A stretch of DNA of 35,264 nucleotides, taken from the NCBI GenBank assembly GCA_016177405.1, contig JACOVG010000031.1, positions 1-35,264 of the forward strand, given 5' to 3'. Origin of the DNA: Candidatus Omnitrophota bacterium. Its GTDB lineage: Bacteria; Omnitrophota; Gorgyraeia; 1-14-0-20-64-10. Below the pieces are notes generated by a model. That model saw only the letters and a list, made by a program, of their open reading frames with translations. It had not been told where the DNA came from and ran no database searches. Of this stretch, positions 22,116 to 32,491 are shown piece after piece; position 1 is the stretch's first letter, and every line of letters begins with the position of its first letter. The position numbers and the translations under genes are program-made.

Positions 22116-22816
22116 AGAGATCCCTCTTGGGACTTGGTCTTATGGCACTGGCTCTTTTGGCTTTGGGGCGATCAGCGGCCTTTGGCGAGGCGGCCGCGGG
22201 GCTTCCCCCGGAGGCCCAGGCGCTTCAATCCAAGGCGGATGCCCTGAAGAGTTACCGGGCCCAATTCATCCTGGAGGCCCGGGAGGAGGACGGCCAGAGC
22301 GTCCGCCTGGAAGGAAAGCTCCTTTTTGAGGGCCCCAACCGCAGGCGGGTGGAGATTAAGGAAGAGGGCTCCAGCGACGCCTCCCAGATCCTGGTGGGAG
22401 ACGGAAAACTGGAGTGGCAATATTTCAAGGAGGCCAACACCGTCTACCGGCAGGAGAATCCGCCCCAGCCCCCGGGCCCCCACCGCCCCTTCGCCGAGAT
22501 TCAGGACGGCACCCTGCGCGCGGTGGCCCAGGCGCCGGCCGGAACCCAAGCCATCCAGCGCTTCGAGGGCAAGCCGGTGGCCGAGGTGACCGAAGGGGCC
22601 CCCGTTCCCATTGAAACCATCCGGGTGGACGTGGGGACGGAGGATGGTCTGGCGCGCGAGCTCACCCTGCTGGACGCGCAGGGTAAGAGCGTCTTATCGC
22701 AAAGGTACAGCCAGGTCGAGGTGAACCTCTCTTTCCCCGAAGGGACGTTCGCCTTCACCCCGCCGGCGGATGCCGCGGTGGTCGACCTGAACAAGGAACT
22801 GACGGAGGGCGAATGA
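22112..22816 (+). CDS. LolA-like periplasmic (outer-membrane lipoprotein-sorting) protein
   Basis: The 234-residue protein starts with a signal peptide (MKRSLLGLGLMALALLALG, cleavage about AFG|EA). A beta-rich LolA/LolB-like fold follows: KADALKSYRAQFILEARE, LEGKLLFEGPNRRRVEI, QILVGDGKLEWQYFKEANTVYRQ and a final FPEGTFAFTPPADAAVVDL, the last resembling the PxxxFxFxxPxGxxVxD ending of the LolA group. The family carries lipoproteins across the periplasm or acts in related envelope tasks. The exact role here is not known. It overlaps pyrC by 4 nt (ATGA) and so is translationally coupled to the pyrimidine operon, an unexpected place for an envelope gene. Confidence 0.75.
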   Translation: MKRSLLGLGLMALALLALGRSAAFGEAAAGLPPEAQALQSKADALKSYRAQFILEAREEDGQSVRLEGKLLFEGPNRRRVEIKEEGSSDASQILVGDGKLEWQYFKEANTVYRQENPPQPPGPHRPFAEIQDGTLRAVAQAPAGTQAIQRFEGKPVAEVTEGAPVPIETIRVDVGTEDGLARELTLLDAQGKSVLSQRYSQVEVNLSFPEGTFAFTPPADAAVVDLNKELTEGE

Positions 22817-22817
22817 G

Positions 22818-23159
22818 ATGAAGGCCAAAGGCGTTGGGGTGGCGGTTCTGGTGCTTGCGATTTTCGCGGCGGCAGCCGGAGAAACCCTGGGCGCTCCGCT
22901 GCCGGAGTCGGTGGTGGACGGGGTCCGGGAGGCCCGGGACTGGATGCACCGGGCCGACATGGCCCTGGTCCACGAGCAGTGGCTCATCGCGTACGAATAT
23001 TACGACCTGGTCGCCAAGGTTTTCCCGAATACCGCCTATGCCAGACGGGCGGTCGGCCGGCGGGAGAGCCTTCGGTACCGGCTGACCCGTCCGGCGCGGG
23101 CCGCCGGAACCGGGAACAGCTGGGTGGGGGAGGTCTGGGAATTTCTGATTTGGCCGTGA
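22818..23159 (+). CDS. Small secreted TPR-like protein, unknown function
   Basis: No family was recognised. The 113-residue product has a clear signal peptide (MKAKGVGVAVLVLAIFAAAAG, cleavage about GET or LGA). The mature part has one helical hairpin, ADMALVHEQWLIAYEYYDLVAKVFPNTAYARRA, that looks like a single TPR or BamD-type unit (bulky A-x-x-Y-Y-x-x-V...FP...A pattern). The C-terminus is basic and then Trp-rich (SWVGEVWEFLIWP). It starts 1 nt after the LolA-like stop. The two may work together at the envelope, which is inferred from position alone. Confidence 0.7.
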   Translation: MKAKGVGVAVLVLAIFAAAAGETLGAPLPESVVDGVREARDWMHRADMALVHEQWLIAYEYYDLVAKVFPNTAYARRAVGRRESLRYRLTRPARAAGTGNSWVGEVWEFLIWP

Positions 23160-23172
23160 AGGAGGAGCTTGG

Positions 23173-24405
23173 GTGAAGCTGGTCGCCGACTTTCATCTTC
23201 ATTCCCGCTACAGCCGCGCCACGAGCAGTTCGCTGGATGTGGACCAGCTTGCCCGGTGGGCCGGGTACAAGGGGATAAGTCTTCTGGGAACCGGGGATGC
23301 CACCCATCCCCTGTGGCTTCATGAACTCAAGAGCAAGCTCACCCAAGGCCCCGACGGGCTCTACCGCTACCAGGGGGTCCGCTTCATCCTGACGGCCGAG
23401 GTGAACAACAATTTCTTTTGCGCGGGCAAGGGGCGCCGGATCCACAACCTCCTGTTTCTGCCGAGCTTCGAGACGGCCGAGCGGCTCAACCGGACCCTGG
23501 CCCGGTACGGCGATCTCACCTCGGACGGCCGGCCGACCCTCAACCTCTCCGCCCGGGACCTGGTGCGGCTGGCCCTGGACACCTCCCCGGAGATCTTCAT
23601 CGTGCCGGCCCACGCCTGGACCCCCTGGTTCGCCATCTTCGGGGCGAACGCCGGCTTTGACACCGTGGAGGAGTGCTTCGGCGATGAGGCCAAGGAGATC
23701 CGCTGCCTGGAAACGGGCCTCTCCAGCGACCCCGAGATGAACCGGCGCTTAAGCCGGCTCGACCGCTACACCTTGATCTCGAACTCCGACTCGCATTCCG
23801 CCAGTCGGATCGGGAGGGAGGCCAACGTCTTGGAGTGCGAACCTTCCTACGGCGAGGTGATTGACATCCTGAAGACCGGCGATCCCAAGCGTTTTCTCTA
23901 CACGGTGGAGTTTTTCCCGGAGGAGGGCAAGTACCATTACGACGGCCACCGCGCCTGCAAAACGCGGCTTTCGCCCCAGGAGGCCTCCCAAAACGGCAAC
24001 CGCTGCCCGGTTTGCGGCAAGCGGCTGACGGTGGGGGTGATGCACCGGGTGGCCGATTTGGCCGACCGGGAAAGCGGCAAGCCCCACGAGCGGATTCCGT
24101 TCAAGCGGATGGTGCCGCTGGATCAGATCATCGCCGATTCCAAAGGGATGGGGGTGAATTCCAAGGCGGTGGAGCGGGAGTATCTGGATTGGATGGGCCG
24201 GGTGGGGACGGAGTTTGAGATTTTGATGGAGCTGCCCGAGGAGGCGCTGAAGAAGGGAGGAGATCCCAAGGTGGCCGAGGGGATCCTCCGGGTCCGGGAG
24301 GGCCGGGTCCGCATCCTGCCTGGATACGACGGCGAATACGGCGAGGTGGAGATCTTTCGGGACGAGGCCTCCGCCCCGGCCGAGAAGCAGTTGACCCTCT
24401 TTTAG
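23173..24405 (+). CDS. EndoQ-like deaminated-DNA endonuclease (PHP domain)
   Basis: EndoQ nicks DNA 5' to uracil, hypoxanthine or xanthine. The 410-residue protein has an N-terminal PHP metal site (DFHLHSRYSRATS with Asp6, His8, His10; GTGDATHP; AEVNN; VPAHAWTPWF; SNSDSHS), a zinc-finger-like cluster (His259, Cys262, Cys278, Cys281 in CPVCGKRL), and a C-terminal region (HERIPFKRMVPLDQIIA, GVNSKAVEREY) typical of the EndoQ group rather than PHP polymerases. The last residues are KQLTLF, close to the bacterial clamp-binding pentapeptide QL(S/D)LF. Archaeal EndoQ is known to bind PCNA. The GTG start has GGAGGAG 5 nt upstream. It lies 9 nt before carA in the pyr operon. Confidence 0.85.
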   Translation: MKLVADFHLHSRYSRATSSSLDVDQLARWAGYKGISLLGTGDATHPLWLHELKSKLTQGPDGLYRYQGVRFILTAEVNNNFFCAGKGRRIHNLLFLPSFETAERLNRTLARYGDLTSDGRPTLNLSARDLVRLALDTSPEIFIVPAHAWTPWFAIFGANAGFDTVEECFGDEAKEIRCLETGLSSDPEMNRRLSRLDRYTLISNSDSHSASRIGREANVLECEPSYGEVIDILKTGDPKRFLYTVEFFPEEGKYHYDGHRACKTRLSPQEASQNGNRCPVCGKRLTVGVMHRVADLADRESGKPHERIPFKRMVPLDQIIADSKGMGVNSKAVEREYLDWMGRVGTEFEILMELPEEALKKGGDPKVAEGILRVREGRVRILPGYDGEYGEVEIFRDEASAPAEKQLTLF

Positions 24406-24414
24406 AGACAACCC

Positions 24415-25508
<1,094 letters not shown>

Positions 25509-25512
<4 letters not shown>

Positions 25513-26084
25513 AAAAAACCTCGAGAATCGCCTTGGCGGCCTGGATCCTCCTCGCGGCGCTGGCAGGCACCTGTTTTGCCAAAAAGGAAGCGCCCCCCGC
25601 GCCCGCAGCGCAGGATTCACCGATTCAAGCCCTCTTCAACACCCCCGCGCCCCCGCGGCTCGACGAACCGGTGGAGGTGATCCTGGAGGTTCGCGGCCGG
25701 CCGGGAACCCCACTCCCGCCGATCCGGGAAGGGGCGAAGCTGGAGATCCTGCTGCGCCTGCCCGTCGGCGTCAAACTCTCCAGCGCCGGCTGGGTTCCGG
25801 TTGAACCTTCGGCCCAGGAGAAGAAGGAAAACCCCTCCGGTATTTGGAGCTTGTACGGCTGGAAAAGACCCCTGGCCAAACCGGAAGGGGAGCTCTTGGA
25901 CCGGATGCCGATCAGGCTCACGGTGGCGGAGGAGGGGATGAACTGGATCATCACCGCCCGGGTCCGGGTGATTCAAGGCCAGGAGGCCTGGCAGACCTTT
26001 GCCGCCACCTTCGCCACCCTGAAGTACGGGACAGCCAAGTTTTCTCCTGTGCCGCTGACCGCCCTGGATTCTCCAAAGGAATAA
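25509..26084 (+). CDS. Secreted hypothetical protein between carA and carB
   Basis: No family was recognised. The 191-residue product has a signal peptide ([20 protein letters not shown], cleavage after TCFA). The Cys there does not form a proper lipobox. A Pro/Ala-rich linker follows, then an apparently beta-rich domain with [66 protein letters not shown], which resembles an Ig-like or transglutaminase-associated beta-sandwich. It overlaps carA by 4 nt and precedes carB by 11 nt. It is thus the third envelope-type gene embedded in this operon, after the LolA-like and small secreted genes. Confidence 0.75.
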
Positions 26085-26095
26085 GAAAACCCAAG

Positions 26096-29000
26096 ATGCC
26101 CAGAAGGAACGACCTTCACAAAATCCTCATCATCGGCTCCGGGCCGATCATCATCTCGCAGGCCTGCGAGTTCGACTACTCCGGCACCCAGGCCTGCAAG
26201 GCCTTGAGGGAGGAGGGCTACCAGGTGATCCTGGTCAACTCCAACCCGGCCACCATCATGACCGATCCGGAGTTTTCGGATCGGACCTACATCGAACCGG
26301 TCACCCCGGAGGCGGTGGAGAAGATCATCGCCCGGGAGCGGCCCGACGCCCTGCTGCCCACCCTGGGGGGGCAGACGGGCCTCAACGTGGCGATCACCCT
26401 GGCCCAATCCGGGGTTTTGGAGCGCTACGGGGTGGAGATGATCGGCGCCGACGCCCAGGCGATCCGCAAGGCCGAAGACCGGCAGCTTTTCAAGGAAACG
26501 ATGCAGGCGGCCGGCCTGGATCTTCCCATAAGCGGCGTGGCGCGCAACCTGACGGAGGCCCGGGCGGCGGCCGAACGGATCGGTTTTCCGGTGGTGATCC
26601 GGCCCGCCTTCACCCTGGGCGGCACCGGCGGGGGGATCGCCTACAATTCCGAGGAGTTCGACCGGATCGCCCAGGCGGGGCTTTCCTTGAGCCTGGCCAG
26701 CGAGGTCCTGATCGAGGAGTCGGTGGCCGGCTGGAAGGAGTTTGAGCTGGAGGTGATGCGGGACAAAAAGGACAACGTGGTGGTGGTCTGCTCGATCGAG
26801 AACCTGGATCCGATGGGAATCCACACCGGAGACTCCATCACCGTGGCGCCGGTTCAGACCCTGACCGACCGGGAGTACCAGGCGATGCGCGACGACGCCA
26901 TCACCGTCATCCGGGCGATCGGCGTGGAAACCGGCGGCTCCAACATTCAGTTCGCGGTCCACCCCCAAACCGGCCGAAGGGTGGTCATCGAGATGAACCC
27001 CCGGGTTTCCCGCTCCTCGGCCTTGGCCTCCAAGGCCACCGGTTTTCCCATCGCCAAGATCGCGGCCAAGCTGGCCGTCGGCTACACGCTGGATGAGCTG
27101 CCCAACGACATCACCCGGGAGACCCCCGCCTGTTTCGAGCCGACCCTGGATTACTGCGTCGTGAAGATTCCCCGGTTCGCCTTTGAGAAGTTTCCCGCGG
27201 CCGACCCCACCCTGACCGTGCAGATGAAATCGGTGGGAGAGGTGATGGCGATCGGCAGGACCTTCCCCGAGGCGCTTCAGAAGGGTCTGCGCTCCCTCGA
27301 GATCGGGCGCTTCGGTCTGGGCGCCGACGGCAAGGACAAGCCCGTAAGCGAGGCGGAGCTCAAGGGGAAGCTTCGGACGCCTTGCGCCGAGAGGATCTTC
27401 GCGCTCCGCCAGGCGGTCCAGGCGGGTCTTTCGGACGAGGCGATCCACGAGCTCACCAAGATCGATCCCTGGTTTCTCCGGGGGATCCGCCAGATCGTGG
27501 AGCTGGAGGAGGAATTGAAGAAAAATCCTCCCGGCCCGGAGCGGATCTGGAAGGCCAAGCAATTCGGCTTCAGCGACCGGCAGCTGGCGTTCCTCTGGGG
27601 CAAGGAGGAAGGCCAGATTCGAAGCCTCCGGATGAAGCACGGGATCCGCCCCCGCTTCTACATGGTGGATACCTGCGCGGCGGAGTTTGAAGCCCGCACG
27701 CCGTACTATTACTCCACGTACGAGAAACCCCCTCACCTTGCCTCTCCCCCTCAAGGGGGAGAGGGTAAGGGAGAGGGGGCCAAGAAGATCATGATCATAG
27801 GCGGCGGCCCCAACCGGATCGGGCAGGGGATCGAGTTCGACTACTGCTGCGTCCACGCGGTCTTCGCGCTCAAGGAGGCCGGCTTCACCACCGTCATGGT
27901 CAACTCCAACCCGGAGACGGTCTCCACCGACTACGACACCGCGGACCGCCTTTATTTCGAGCCCCTCACCCTCGAGGACATCCTCAACATCGTGGAGGAG
28001 GAGCGCCCCTGGGGGGTCATCATTCAGCTGGGCGGCCAAACCCCCTTGAACCTGGCCCTCCGGCTGGAGAAGGCCGGGGTGCCGATCCTGGGGACCAGCC
28101 CCGAGGCGATCGATCTGGCCGAGGACCGGAAGCGGTTCAGCGACCTGGTCGAACGGCTAGGCTTAAGGCAGCCGCCCAACGGAACCGCCGTGACCCCTGA
28201 CGAGGCCCTTCAGATCGCCAGAAGGCTCACCTTCCCGGTGCTGGTGCGGCCTTCCTATGTGCTGGGCGGCAGGGCCATGGAGATCGTCTACGACGAGAAG
28301 GACCTGCTCGATTACATGGCGACCGCGGTGGAGGCCTCACCCGAGCGCCCCGTCCTGGTGGACAAGTTCCTGGAGGACGCCATCGAGGTTGACGTGGACC
28401 TTGTGGCCGACGGCCGCCGGGCCGTGATCGGAGGGATCCTGGAGCATGTGGAGGAGGCCGGGGTTCATTCGGGGGACGCGGCCATGGTGCTGCCGCCGCA
28501 CACCCTGGAACCCGCCATGATCAATGAGATCCGCCAGGTGAGCCTGCGCCTGGCCAAGGAGCTTAAGGTGACGGGGCTCATGAACGTCCAGCTGGCGGTC
28601 AAGGGCAAGGAGCTGTACATCCTGGAGGTCAACCCCCGCGCCTCCCGAACGGTGCCCTTCGTCTCCAAGGCGATCGGGGTTGCCTTGGCCAAGCTGGCCG
28701 CCCGGGCGATGGCCGGGGAAACGCTGGAGGCGCTGGGTTTCACCGAGGAGATCCGCCCGCCCTTCATGGCGGTCAAGGAATCGGTCTTTCCCTTCGCCCG
28801 CTTCCTTGGCGTGGACATCATCCTGGGGCCGGAGATGAGGTCCACCGGCGAGGTGATGGGGATCGACCTCCAGTTCGGGCCGGCCTATGCCAAGTCGCAG
28901 ATCGCCGCCTATCAGCGCCTCCCCTTAGGCGGACGGGTCTTTGTGAGCGTCAAGGATGCCGACAAGCCCTGGGTGGCGGAGATCGCGCGGCGCCTGGCGG

Positions 29001-29341
29001 CCATGGGCTTTTCCATCGTCTCCACCTCCGGCACCGCCGAGGTTCTGAAGGCCTCCGGCCTGGCGGTGGAGGAGGTGAAGAAGATCCACGAGGGCCGCCC
29101 CAACGTCCTGGATCTGGTTCTGGATCTCAAGGTGGATCTCATCATCAACACCCCGGCCGGCAAGGCGACCAAGGCCGACGAAACCAAGATCCGGTCGCTG
29201 GCGGTGGCTCGTGGGATCCCCTGCGTGACCACGATCCCCGGGGCGCTGGCCTTGACCACCGGGATCGCCTCCCTCCTCAAGGAGGGGATCCGGATTTGCT
29301 CCCTGCAGGAATGGCATGAAACCATCGGGGTCGCGGGATGA
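26096..29341 (+). CDS. carB: Carbamoyl-phosphate synthase large subunit
   Basis: CarB makes carbamoyl phosphate from bicarbonate, ammonia and two ATP. The 1081-residue protein has both synthetase halves: [21 protein letters not shown] with ATP-grasp motifs in the first, and [20 protein letters not shown] with ATP-grasp in the second. A C-terminal MGS-type regulatory domain follows ([29 protein letters not shown]). Length is close to the usual 1070. The linker before the second half (about residues 545-561, [17 protein letters not shown]) is encoded by a palindromic repeat. ATG at 26096 fits the family start, and the open frame upstream is not part of the gene. It overlaps pyrK by 4 nt. Confidence 0.97.
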   Translation: MPRRNDLHKILIIGSGPIIISQACEFDYSGTQACKALREEGYQVILVNSNPATIMTDPEFSDRTYIEPVTPEAVEKIIARERPDALLPTLGGQTGLNVAITLAQSGVLERYGVEMIGADAQAIRKAEDRQLFKETMQAAGLDLPISGVARNLTEARAAAERIGFPVVIRPAFTLGGTGGGIAYNSEEFDRIAQAGLSLSLASEVLIEESVAGWKEFELEVMRDKKDNVVVVCSIENLDPMGIHTGDSITVAPVQTLTDREYQAMRDDAITVIRAIGVETGGSNIQFAVHPQTGRRVVIEMNPRVSRSSALASKATGFPIAKIAAKLAVGYTLDELPNDITRETPACFEPTLDYCVVKIPRFAFEKFPAADPTLTVQMKSVGEVMAIGRTFPEALQKGLRSLEIGRFGLGADGKDKPVSEAELKGKLRTPCAERIFALRQAVQAGLSDEAIHELTKIDPWFLRGIRQIVELEEELKKNPPGPERIWKAKQFGFSDRQLAFLWGKEEGQIRSLRMKHGIRPRFYMVDTCAAEFEARTPYYYSTYEKPPHLASPPQGGEGKGEGAKKIMIIGGGPNRIGQGIEFDYCCVHAVFALKEAGFTTVMVNSNPETVSTDYDTADRLYFEPLTLEDILNIVEEERPWGVIIQLGGQTPLNLALRLEKAGVPILGTSPEAIDLAEDRKRFSDLVERLGLRQPPNGTAVTPDEALQIARRLTFPVLVRPSYVLGGRAMEIVYDEKDLLDYMATAVEASPERPVLVDKFLEDAIEVDVDLVADGRRAVIGGILEHVEEAGVHSGDAAMVLPPHTLEPAMINEIRQVSLRLAKELKVTGLMNVQLAVKGKELYILEVNPRASRTVPFVSKAIGVALAKLAARAMAGETLEALGFTEEIRPPFMAVKESVFPFARFLGVDIILGPEMRSTGEVMGIDLQFGPAYAKSQIAAYQRLPLGGRVFVSVKDADKPWVAEIARRLAAMGFSIVSTSGTAEVLKASGLAVEEVKKIHEGRPNVLDLVLDLKVDLIINTPAGKATKADETKIRSLAVARGIPCVTTIPGALALTTGIASLLKEGIRICSLQEWHETIGVAG
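27728..27779. repeat. In-frame palindromic element inside carB
   Basis: CCTCTCCCCCT (27741-27751) pairs perfectly with AGGGGGAGAGG (27754-27764) around a 2-nt loop, and the symmetry continues imperfectly outward to both ends. The sequence resembles CCCTCTCCC-type dispersed intergenic palindromes seen in many bacterial genomes. Here it codes for the linker between the two CarB halves. Confidence 0.7.
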
Positions 29342-30195
29342 TCCAGGTGAAGGCGCCCCTTCTTTTGCATCGCAGGGTCGCGCCGGAGCACTTCCTGATG
29401 AGACTGCTTGCTCCGGTTATCGCCCGCGAGGCCCGGCCCGGACAGTTCCTTCACATCCGGGTGGGCTCCGGTGATAATCCTCTCCTGCGCAGGCCGATCA
29501 GCCTGCTTAACGCCGACCGCCAGGCCGGGACGGTGGATCTGATTTACAAGGTGGTCGGTTCAGGAACCGCGGTGCTGGCCAAGCTGCCCGCGGGCGGCCG
29601 GCTGGATCTTCTGGGCCCCCTGGGGCACCCCTTCGAGATTCCCGGCGGGCTTCAGGAGGCGTTTCTGGCAGGCGGCGGCGTTGGGATTCCTCCCCTCTAT
29701 TTCTTGGCCAAGGAGCTGGTGAAGAGCCGGGGGTCCGGCGGGAAAGTCAAAGTGAGGGTTTTCCTGGGAGCACGGACCAAGGAATGGCTGATTTGCGGAG
29801 ATCTTTTCAAGCGGCTTAAGGTCGAGACGCGGGTGGCCACCGACGACGGCAGTCTCGGCCGCAAGGGAAGCGTCGTCGATTTGATGAAGGCAGCTTTACG
29901 AATGTCATCCCCGCGCAAGCGGGGATCCGATTCCCCCTTTCGGGGGAATGACGAGGTCATGCTTTTCATGTGCGGCCCCACCCCGATGATGGCGGCCGGG
30001 GCGGCCCTTGCCCGGCGCAAGGGATTGCGCGCGCAGGTTTCCCTGGAGGAACGGATGGGCTGCGCCATGGGCTGCTGCCTGGGCTGTGTCGTGGAGGTCG
30101 CCGCCGAACCGGCAAGCTCCCACGCCCGTTTCCAGCGGGTTTGCACCGAGGGCCCGGTCTTCCCGGCGGAGGCCGTGGTGTGGAGCCGCTCATGA
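29338..30195 (+). CDS. pyrK: Dihydroorotate dehydrogenase electron-transfer subunit
   Basis: PyrK carries FAD and a [2Fe-2S] cluster and passes electrons from PyrD to NAD+. The 285-residue protein has the ferredoxin-reductase FAD region ([43 protein letters not shown]), the NAD domain ([29 protein letters not shown]) and the cluster Cys region [10 protein letters not shown], then VCTEGPVF. About 17 residues ([17 protein letters not shown], about 189-205) are extra relative to the family and come from a palindromic DNA element. It overlaps carB and pyrD by 4 nt each. Confidence 0.94.
   Translation: MIQVKAPLLLHRRVAPEHFLMRLLAPVIAREARPGQFLHIRVGSGDNPLLRRPISLLNADRQAGTVDLIYKVVGSGTAVLAKLPAGGRLDLLGPLGHPFEIPGGLQEAFLAGGGVGIPPLYFLAKELVKSRGSGGKVKVRVFLGARTKEWLICGDLFKRLKVETRVATDDGSLGRKGSVVDLMKAALRMSSPRKRGSDSPFRGNDEVMLFMCGPTPMMAAGAALARRKGLRAQVSLEERMGCAMGCCLGCVVEVAAEPASSHARFQRVCTEGPVFPAEAVVWSRS
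29904..29952. repeat. In-frame palindromic element inside pyrK
   Basis: The 49-bp element begins GTCAT and ends ATGAC. Inside are two hairpins, TCCCCGC/GCGGGGA and TTCCCCC/GGGGGAA. It resembles the dispersed GTCATTCCCGCG...GCGGGAATC repeats of many bacterial chromosomes. It is in frame and adds a basic Ser/Arg/Pro stretch to PyrK, just before the MCGPTP strand. Confidence 0.75.
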
Positions 30196-31154
30196 AGCAG
30201 CCGGACCTCTCCATTCGCCTGGGGCCGCTGAATCTTCAAAACCCGGTGATGACGGCCTCCGGGACCTTTGGCTACGGGCCGGAGTACCACCGGCTTTACG
30301 ACGTGAACCTCCTGGGGGGCATCGTCACCAAATCGATCACCTTGAAACCGAGACCGGGCAACCCGGCCCCCAGGATCTACGAGACTCCCTCCGGGATGCT
30401 CAACTCGATCGGCCTTCAAAATGTGGGGGTGGAGGCCTTTGTCAAGACGAAGCTCCCCTTCCTGCGAGGCCTTCGCGGCCCCAAGGTGATTGTAAGTCTG
30501 GCCGGGGAGTCGGTCTCGGAATATGTTGCCCTGGCCCGCCGGCTGGACGGCGAGAAGGGGATTGACGGCTTTGAGCTGAACATCTCCTGCCCCAATTGCG
30601 AGCAGGGAGGGATGGAATTTGGCGTGGACCCCCGCGGGACGGCCCGGCTGGTCAAGGCCGTGGCGGCGGCGACGCGGCGGCCCCTCATCGTGAAGCTCTC
30701 CCCCAACGTGACCGATGTCGTCGCGATCGCGAGGGCCGCGGCGGGAGCGGGCGCCCAGATCCTCTCTCTCATCAACACCCTGGTGGGTTTGGCGGTGGAT
30801 CCGGCGCGCTGGAAGCCCCGGATCGCCACCGTGACAGGGGGTTTAAGCGGCCCGGCCATCAGGCCGGTGGCCCTCCGGATGGTCTGGCAGGTCCACCGGG
30901 CGCTGCCCAAGATTCCGCTCATTGGAATCGGCGGCATCCTGACGGCCGCCGACGCGGTGGAGTTTATGCTCTGCGGGGCGAGCGCGTTTCAAGTGGGAAC
31001 CGCCAACTACGTCAACCCCCAGGCGCCGGTGGAGATTCTGCAAGGGTTGAGGACCTACCTGACCGAGAGGAAGCTGGTCAGCGCCAAGAAGCTGGTGGGC
31101 GGGCTTAAGGTTCCCCGCGTGCTTAGAGGGATCCCGAAGGTGGTGGCGGGGTGA
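30192..31154 (+). CDS. pyrD: Dihydroorotate dehydrogenase, class 1B catalytic subunit
   Basis: PyrD oxidises dihydroorotate to orotate with FMN. In class 1B it works with PyrK and NAD+. The 320-residue protein shows LNLQNPVMTASGTFGYG, TKSITLKPRPGNPAPRIYETPSGMLNSIGLQN, the active-site Cys in LNISCPNCEQGG, and the FMN-binding LIGIGGI and GASAFQVGTANY near the end. The Cys base and the adjacent pyrK mark class 1B. ATG at 30192 overlaps the pyrK stop (ATGA). The stop overlaps the GTG of pyrF. The longer open frame upstream is a shadow of pyrK. Confidence 0.97.
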   Translation: MKQPDLSIRLGPLNLQNPVMTASGTFGYGPEYHRLYDVNLLGGIVTKSITLKPRPGNPAPRIYETPSGMLNSIGLQNVGVEAFVKTKLPFLRGLRGPKVIVSLAGESVSEYVALARRLDGEKGIDGFELNISCPNCEQGGMEFGVDPRGTARLVKAVAAATRRPLIVKLSPNVTDVVAIARAAAGAGAQILSLINTLVGLAVDPARWKPRIATVTGGLSGPAIRPVALRMVWQVHRALPKIPLIGIGGILTAADAVEFMLCGASAFQVGTANYVNPQAPVEILQGLRTYLTERKLVSAKKLVGGLKVPRVLRGIPKVVAG

Positions 31155-31906
31155 AGCTCGCGCCGCAGGATCGGATCATCGCGGCCCTGGATGTGGAGAG
31201 CCTGGAGGAGGCCGCCGGCCTGGTCAAGACCCTGATGCCGGCGGGGATCAGCCATTTCAAGGTGGGGATGTCCCTGTTTACCCGCTTCGGGCCGCCCTCG
31301 GTGGAGCTGGTCCATCGGGAAGGGGGAAAGGTTTTTCTGGACCTCAAATTCCACGACATCCCCTCGACGGTCGGCAGGACCATGCGCTCCGTCGCGCGCC
31401 TTAAGGTCTGGATGACCAACCTCCACATTCAAGGGGGATCGGCCATGATGCGGGAGGCGGTCCGGGCCCTTAGGGAAGAGGCGGGCCAGGCGAGAATGGA
31501 ACCGCCCCTTTTGATCGGGGTCACGGTGCTGACCTCCATGGCCGAGCGGGACATGATAGACTTGGGGCTTCGCAAGACCCTGAAGGATCAGGTGATCTAT
31601 CTGGCCCGGCTGGCCAAGGGGGCGGGCCTCAACGGGATCGTCGCCTCTGCCCAGGAGGCCAGGGCCCTGCGGTGGGCCCTGGGGGAAGATTTCGTCTTGG
31701 TGGCGCCGGGCATCCGTCCCCAGGAGGCCCCGCGGGACATCCTGTCGGTGAAACCCGGCAGCGGAACCGACGATCAGCAGAGGACCGCCACCCCAGCGGA
31801 GGCGGTGCGGGCAGGGGCCGATTATCTGGTGATGGGGCGCCCCATCGTGAAGGCGGCGGACCCGAAGTCGGTGGTTTTGAAGATCATCCAGGAGCTTGAG
31901 CGATGA
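31151..31906 (+). CDS. pyrF: Orotidine 5'-phosphate decarboxylase
   Basis: PyrF decarboxylates OMP to UMP, the last step of the pathway. The 251-residue TIM-barrel protein has IIAALDVESLEEA, FKVGMSLFTRFGP, the catalytic FLDLKFHDIPSTVGR (about 63-77), VTVLTSM and the phosphate-binding LVAPGIRP and YLVMGRPIVKAADP. The start is GTG at 31151, overlapping the pyrD stop (GTGA). The stop overlaps the pyrE ATG by 4 nt. Confidence 0.97.
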   Translation: MKLAPQDRIIAALDVESLEEAAGLVKTLMPAGISHFKVGMSLFTRFGPPSVELVHREGGKVFLDLKFHDIPSTVGRTMRSVARLKVWMTNLHIQGGSAMMREAVRALREEAGQARMEPPLLIGVTVLTSMAERDMIDLGLRKTLKDQVIYLARLAKGAGLNGIVASAQEARALRWALGEDFVLVAPGIRPQEAPRDILSVKPGSGTDDQQRTATPAEAVRAGADYLVMGRPIVKAADPKSVVLKIIQELER

Positions 31907-32475
31907 GGCCCTCTGAAGTGATGAATCTCTTTCGGGAATCCGGCGCTTGGATGGACGGCCACTTCGTTTTATCGAGCGGGCTCCACAGCCGCGATTATCT
32001 TCAATGCGCGGTGATCCTTCAGCATCCCTCCCTCGCCTCCCGCCTGTGTCAGGCGCTGGCCCAGCGCTTCCTAAGCGACGAGGTGACCTGCGTGGCGGCC
32101 CCGGCGCTGGGGGGCATTCTGGTCGGCTACGAGCTGTCCCGGCACCTGGGATGCCGCAACGTCTTTGCCGAGCGGGTGGAAGGCAAGCTCCAGTTCCGGA
32201 GGGGCTTCAAGGTGGGGTCCCTGGACCGGGTCCTCGCGGTGGAGGATGTGGTGACGACCGGCGGCTCGGTGGAGGAGCTCATCACCCTGATTCGGGACGC
32301 CGGCGCCGAGGTGATCGGCGTGGGAACCCTGGTGGACCGCTCCGGCGGCTGGGCCTCGTTCGAGGCGAAGTATCACGCCCTGATGAGCCTGAACCTCAAG
32401 ACCTTCTCGCCCCAAGAATGCCCCCTGTGCAAGGAGGGGATTCCGATCATGAAGCCTGGCAGCCGCGGCCTTTAA
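31903..32475 (+). CDS. pyrE: Orotate phosphoribosyltransferase
   Basis: PyrE joins orotate and PRPP to form OMP. The 190-residue protein has HFVLSSGLHSRDYLQC, VAAPALGGILVGYELSRHLG, NVFAERVEGKLQFRRGF and the PRPP loop VLAVEDVVTTGGSVEELI (about 110). It belongs to the shorter, Thermus-like branch of the family. It has a Cys pair in FSPQECPLCKEGIPI near the C-terminus, also common in that branch. It is the last gene of the pyr operon. Only 16 bp separate its stop from the convergent yajQ stop and no terminator hairpin was seen there. Confidence 0.95.
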   Translation: MRPSEVMNLFRESGAWMDGHFVLSSGLHSRDYLQCAVILQHPSLASRLCQALAQRFLSDEVTCVAAPALGGILVGYELSRHLGCRNVFAERVEGKLQFRRGFKVGSLDRVLAVEDVVTTGGSVEELITLIRDAGAEVIGVGTLVDRSGGWASFEAKYHALMSLNLKTFSPQECPLCKEGIPIMKPGSRGL

Positions 32476-32491
32476 GGATGACGCTCCAAAG

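Noticed and set aside
27741-27764. Strong hairpin in carB as a transcription terminator
   Set aside because: There is no T-run after it and the frame continues through it into a complete second CarB half.
25973-28039. 688-residue minus-strand open frame opposite carB
   Set aside because: Its composition is that of an antisense shadow (Leu/Arg/His/Gly rich) and it has no motif. The plus strand is clearly carB.
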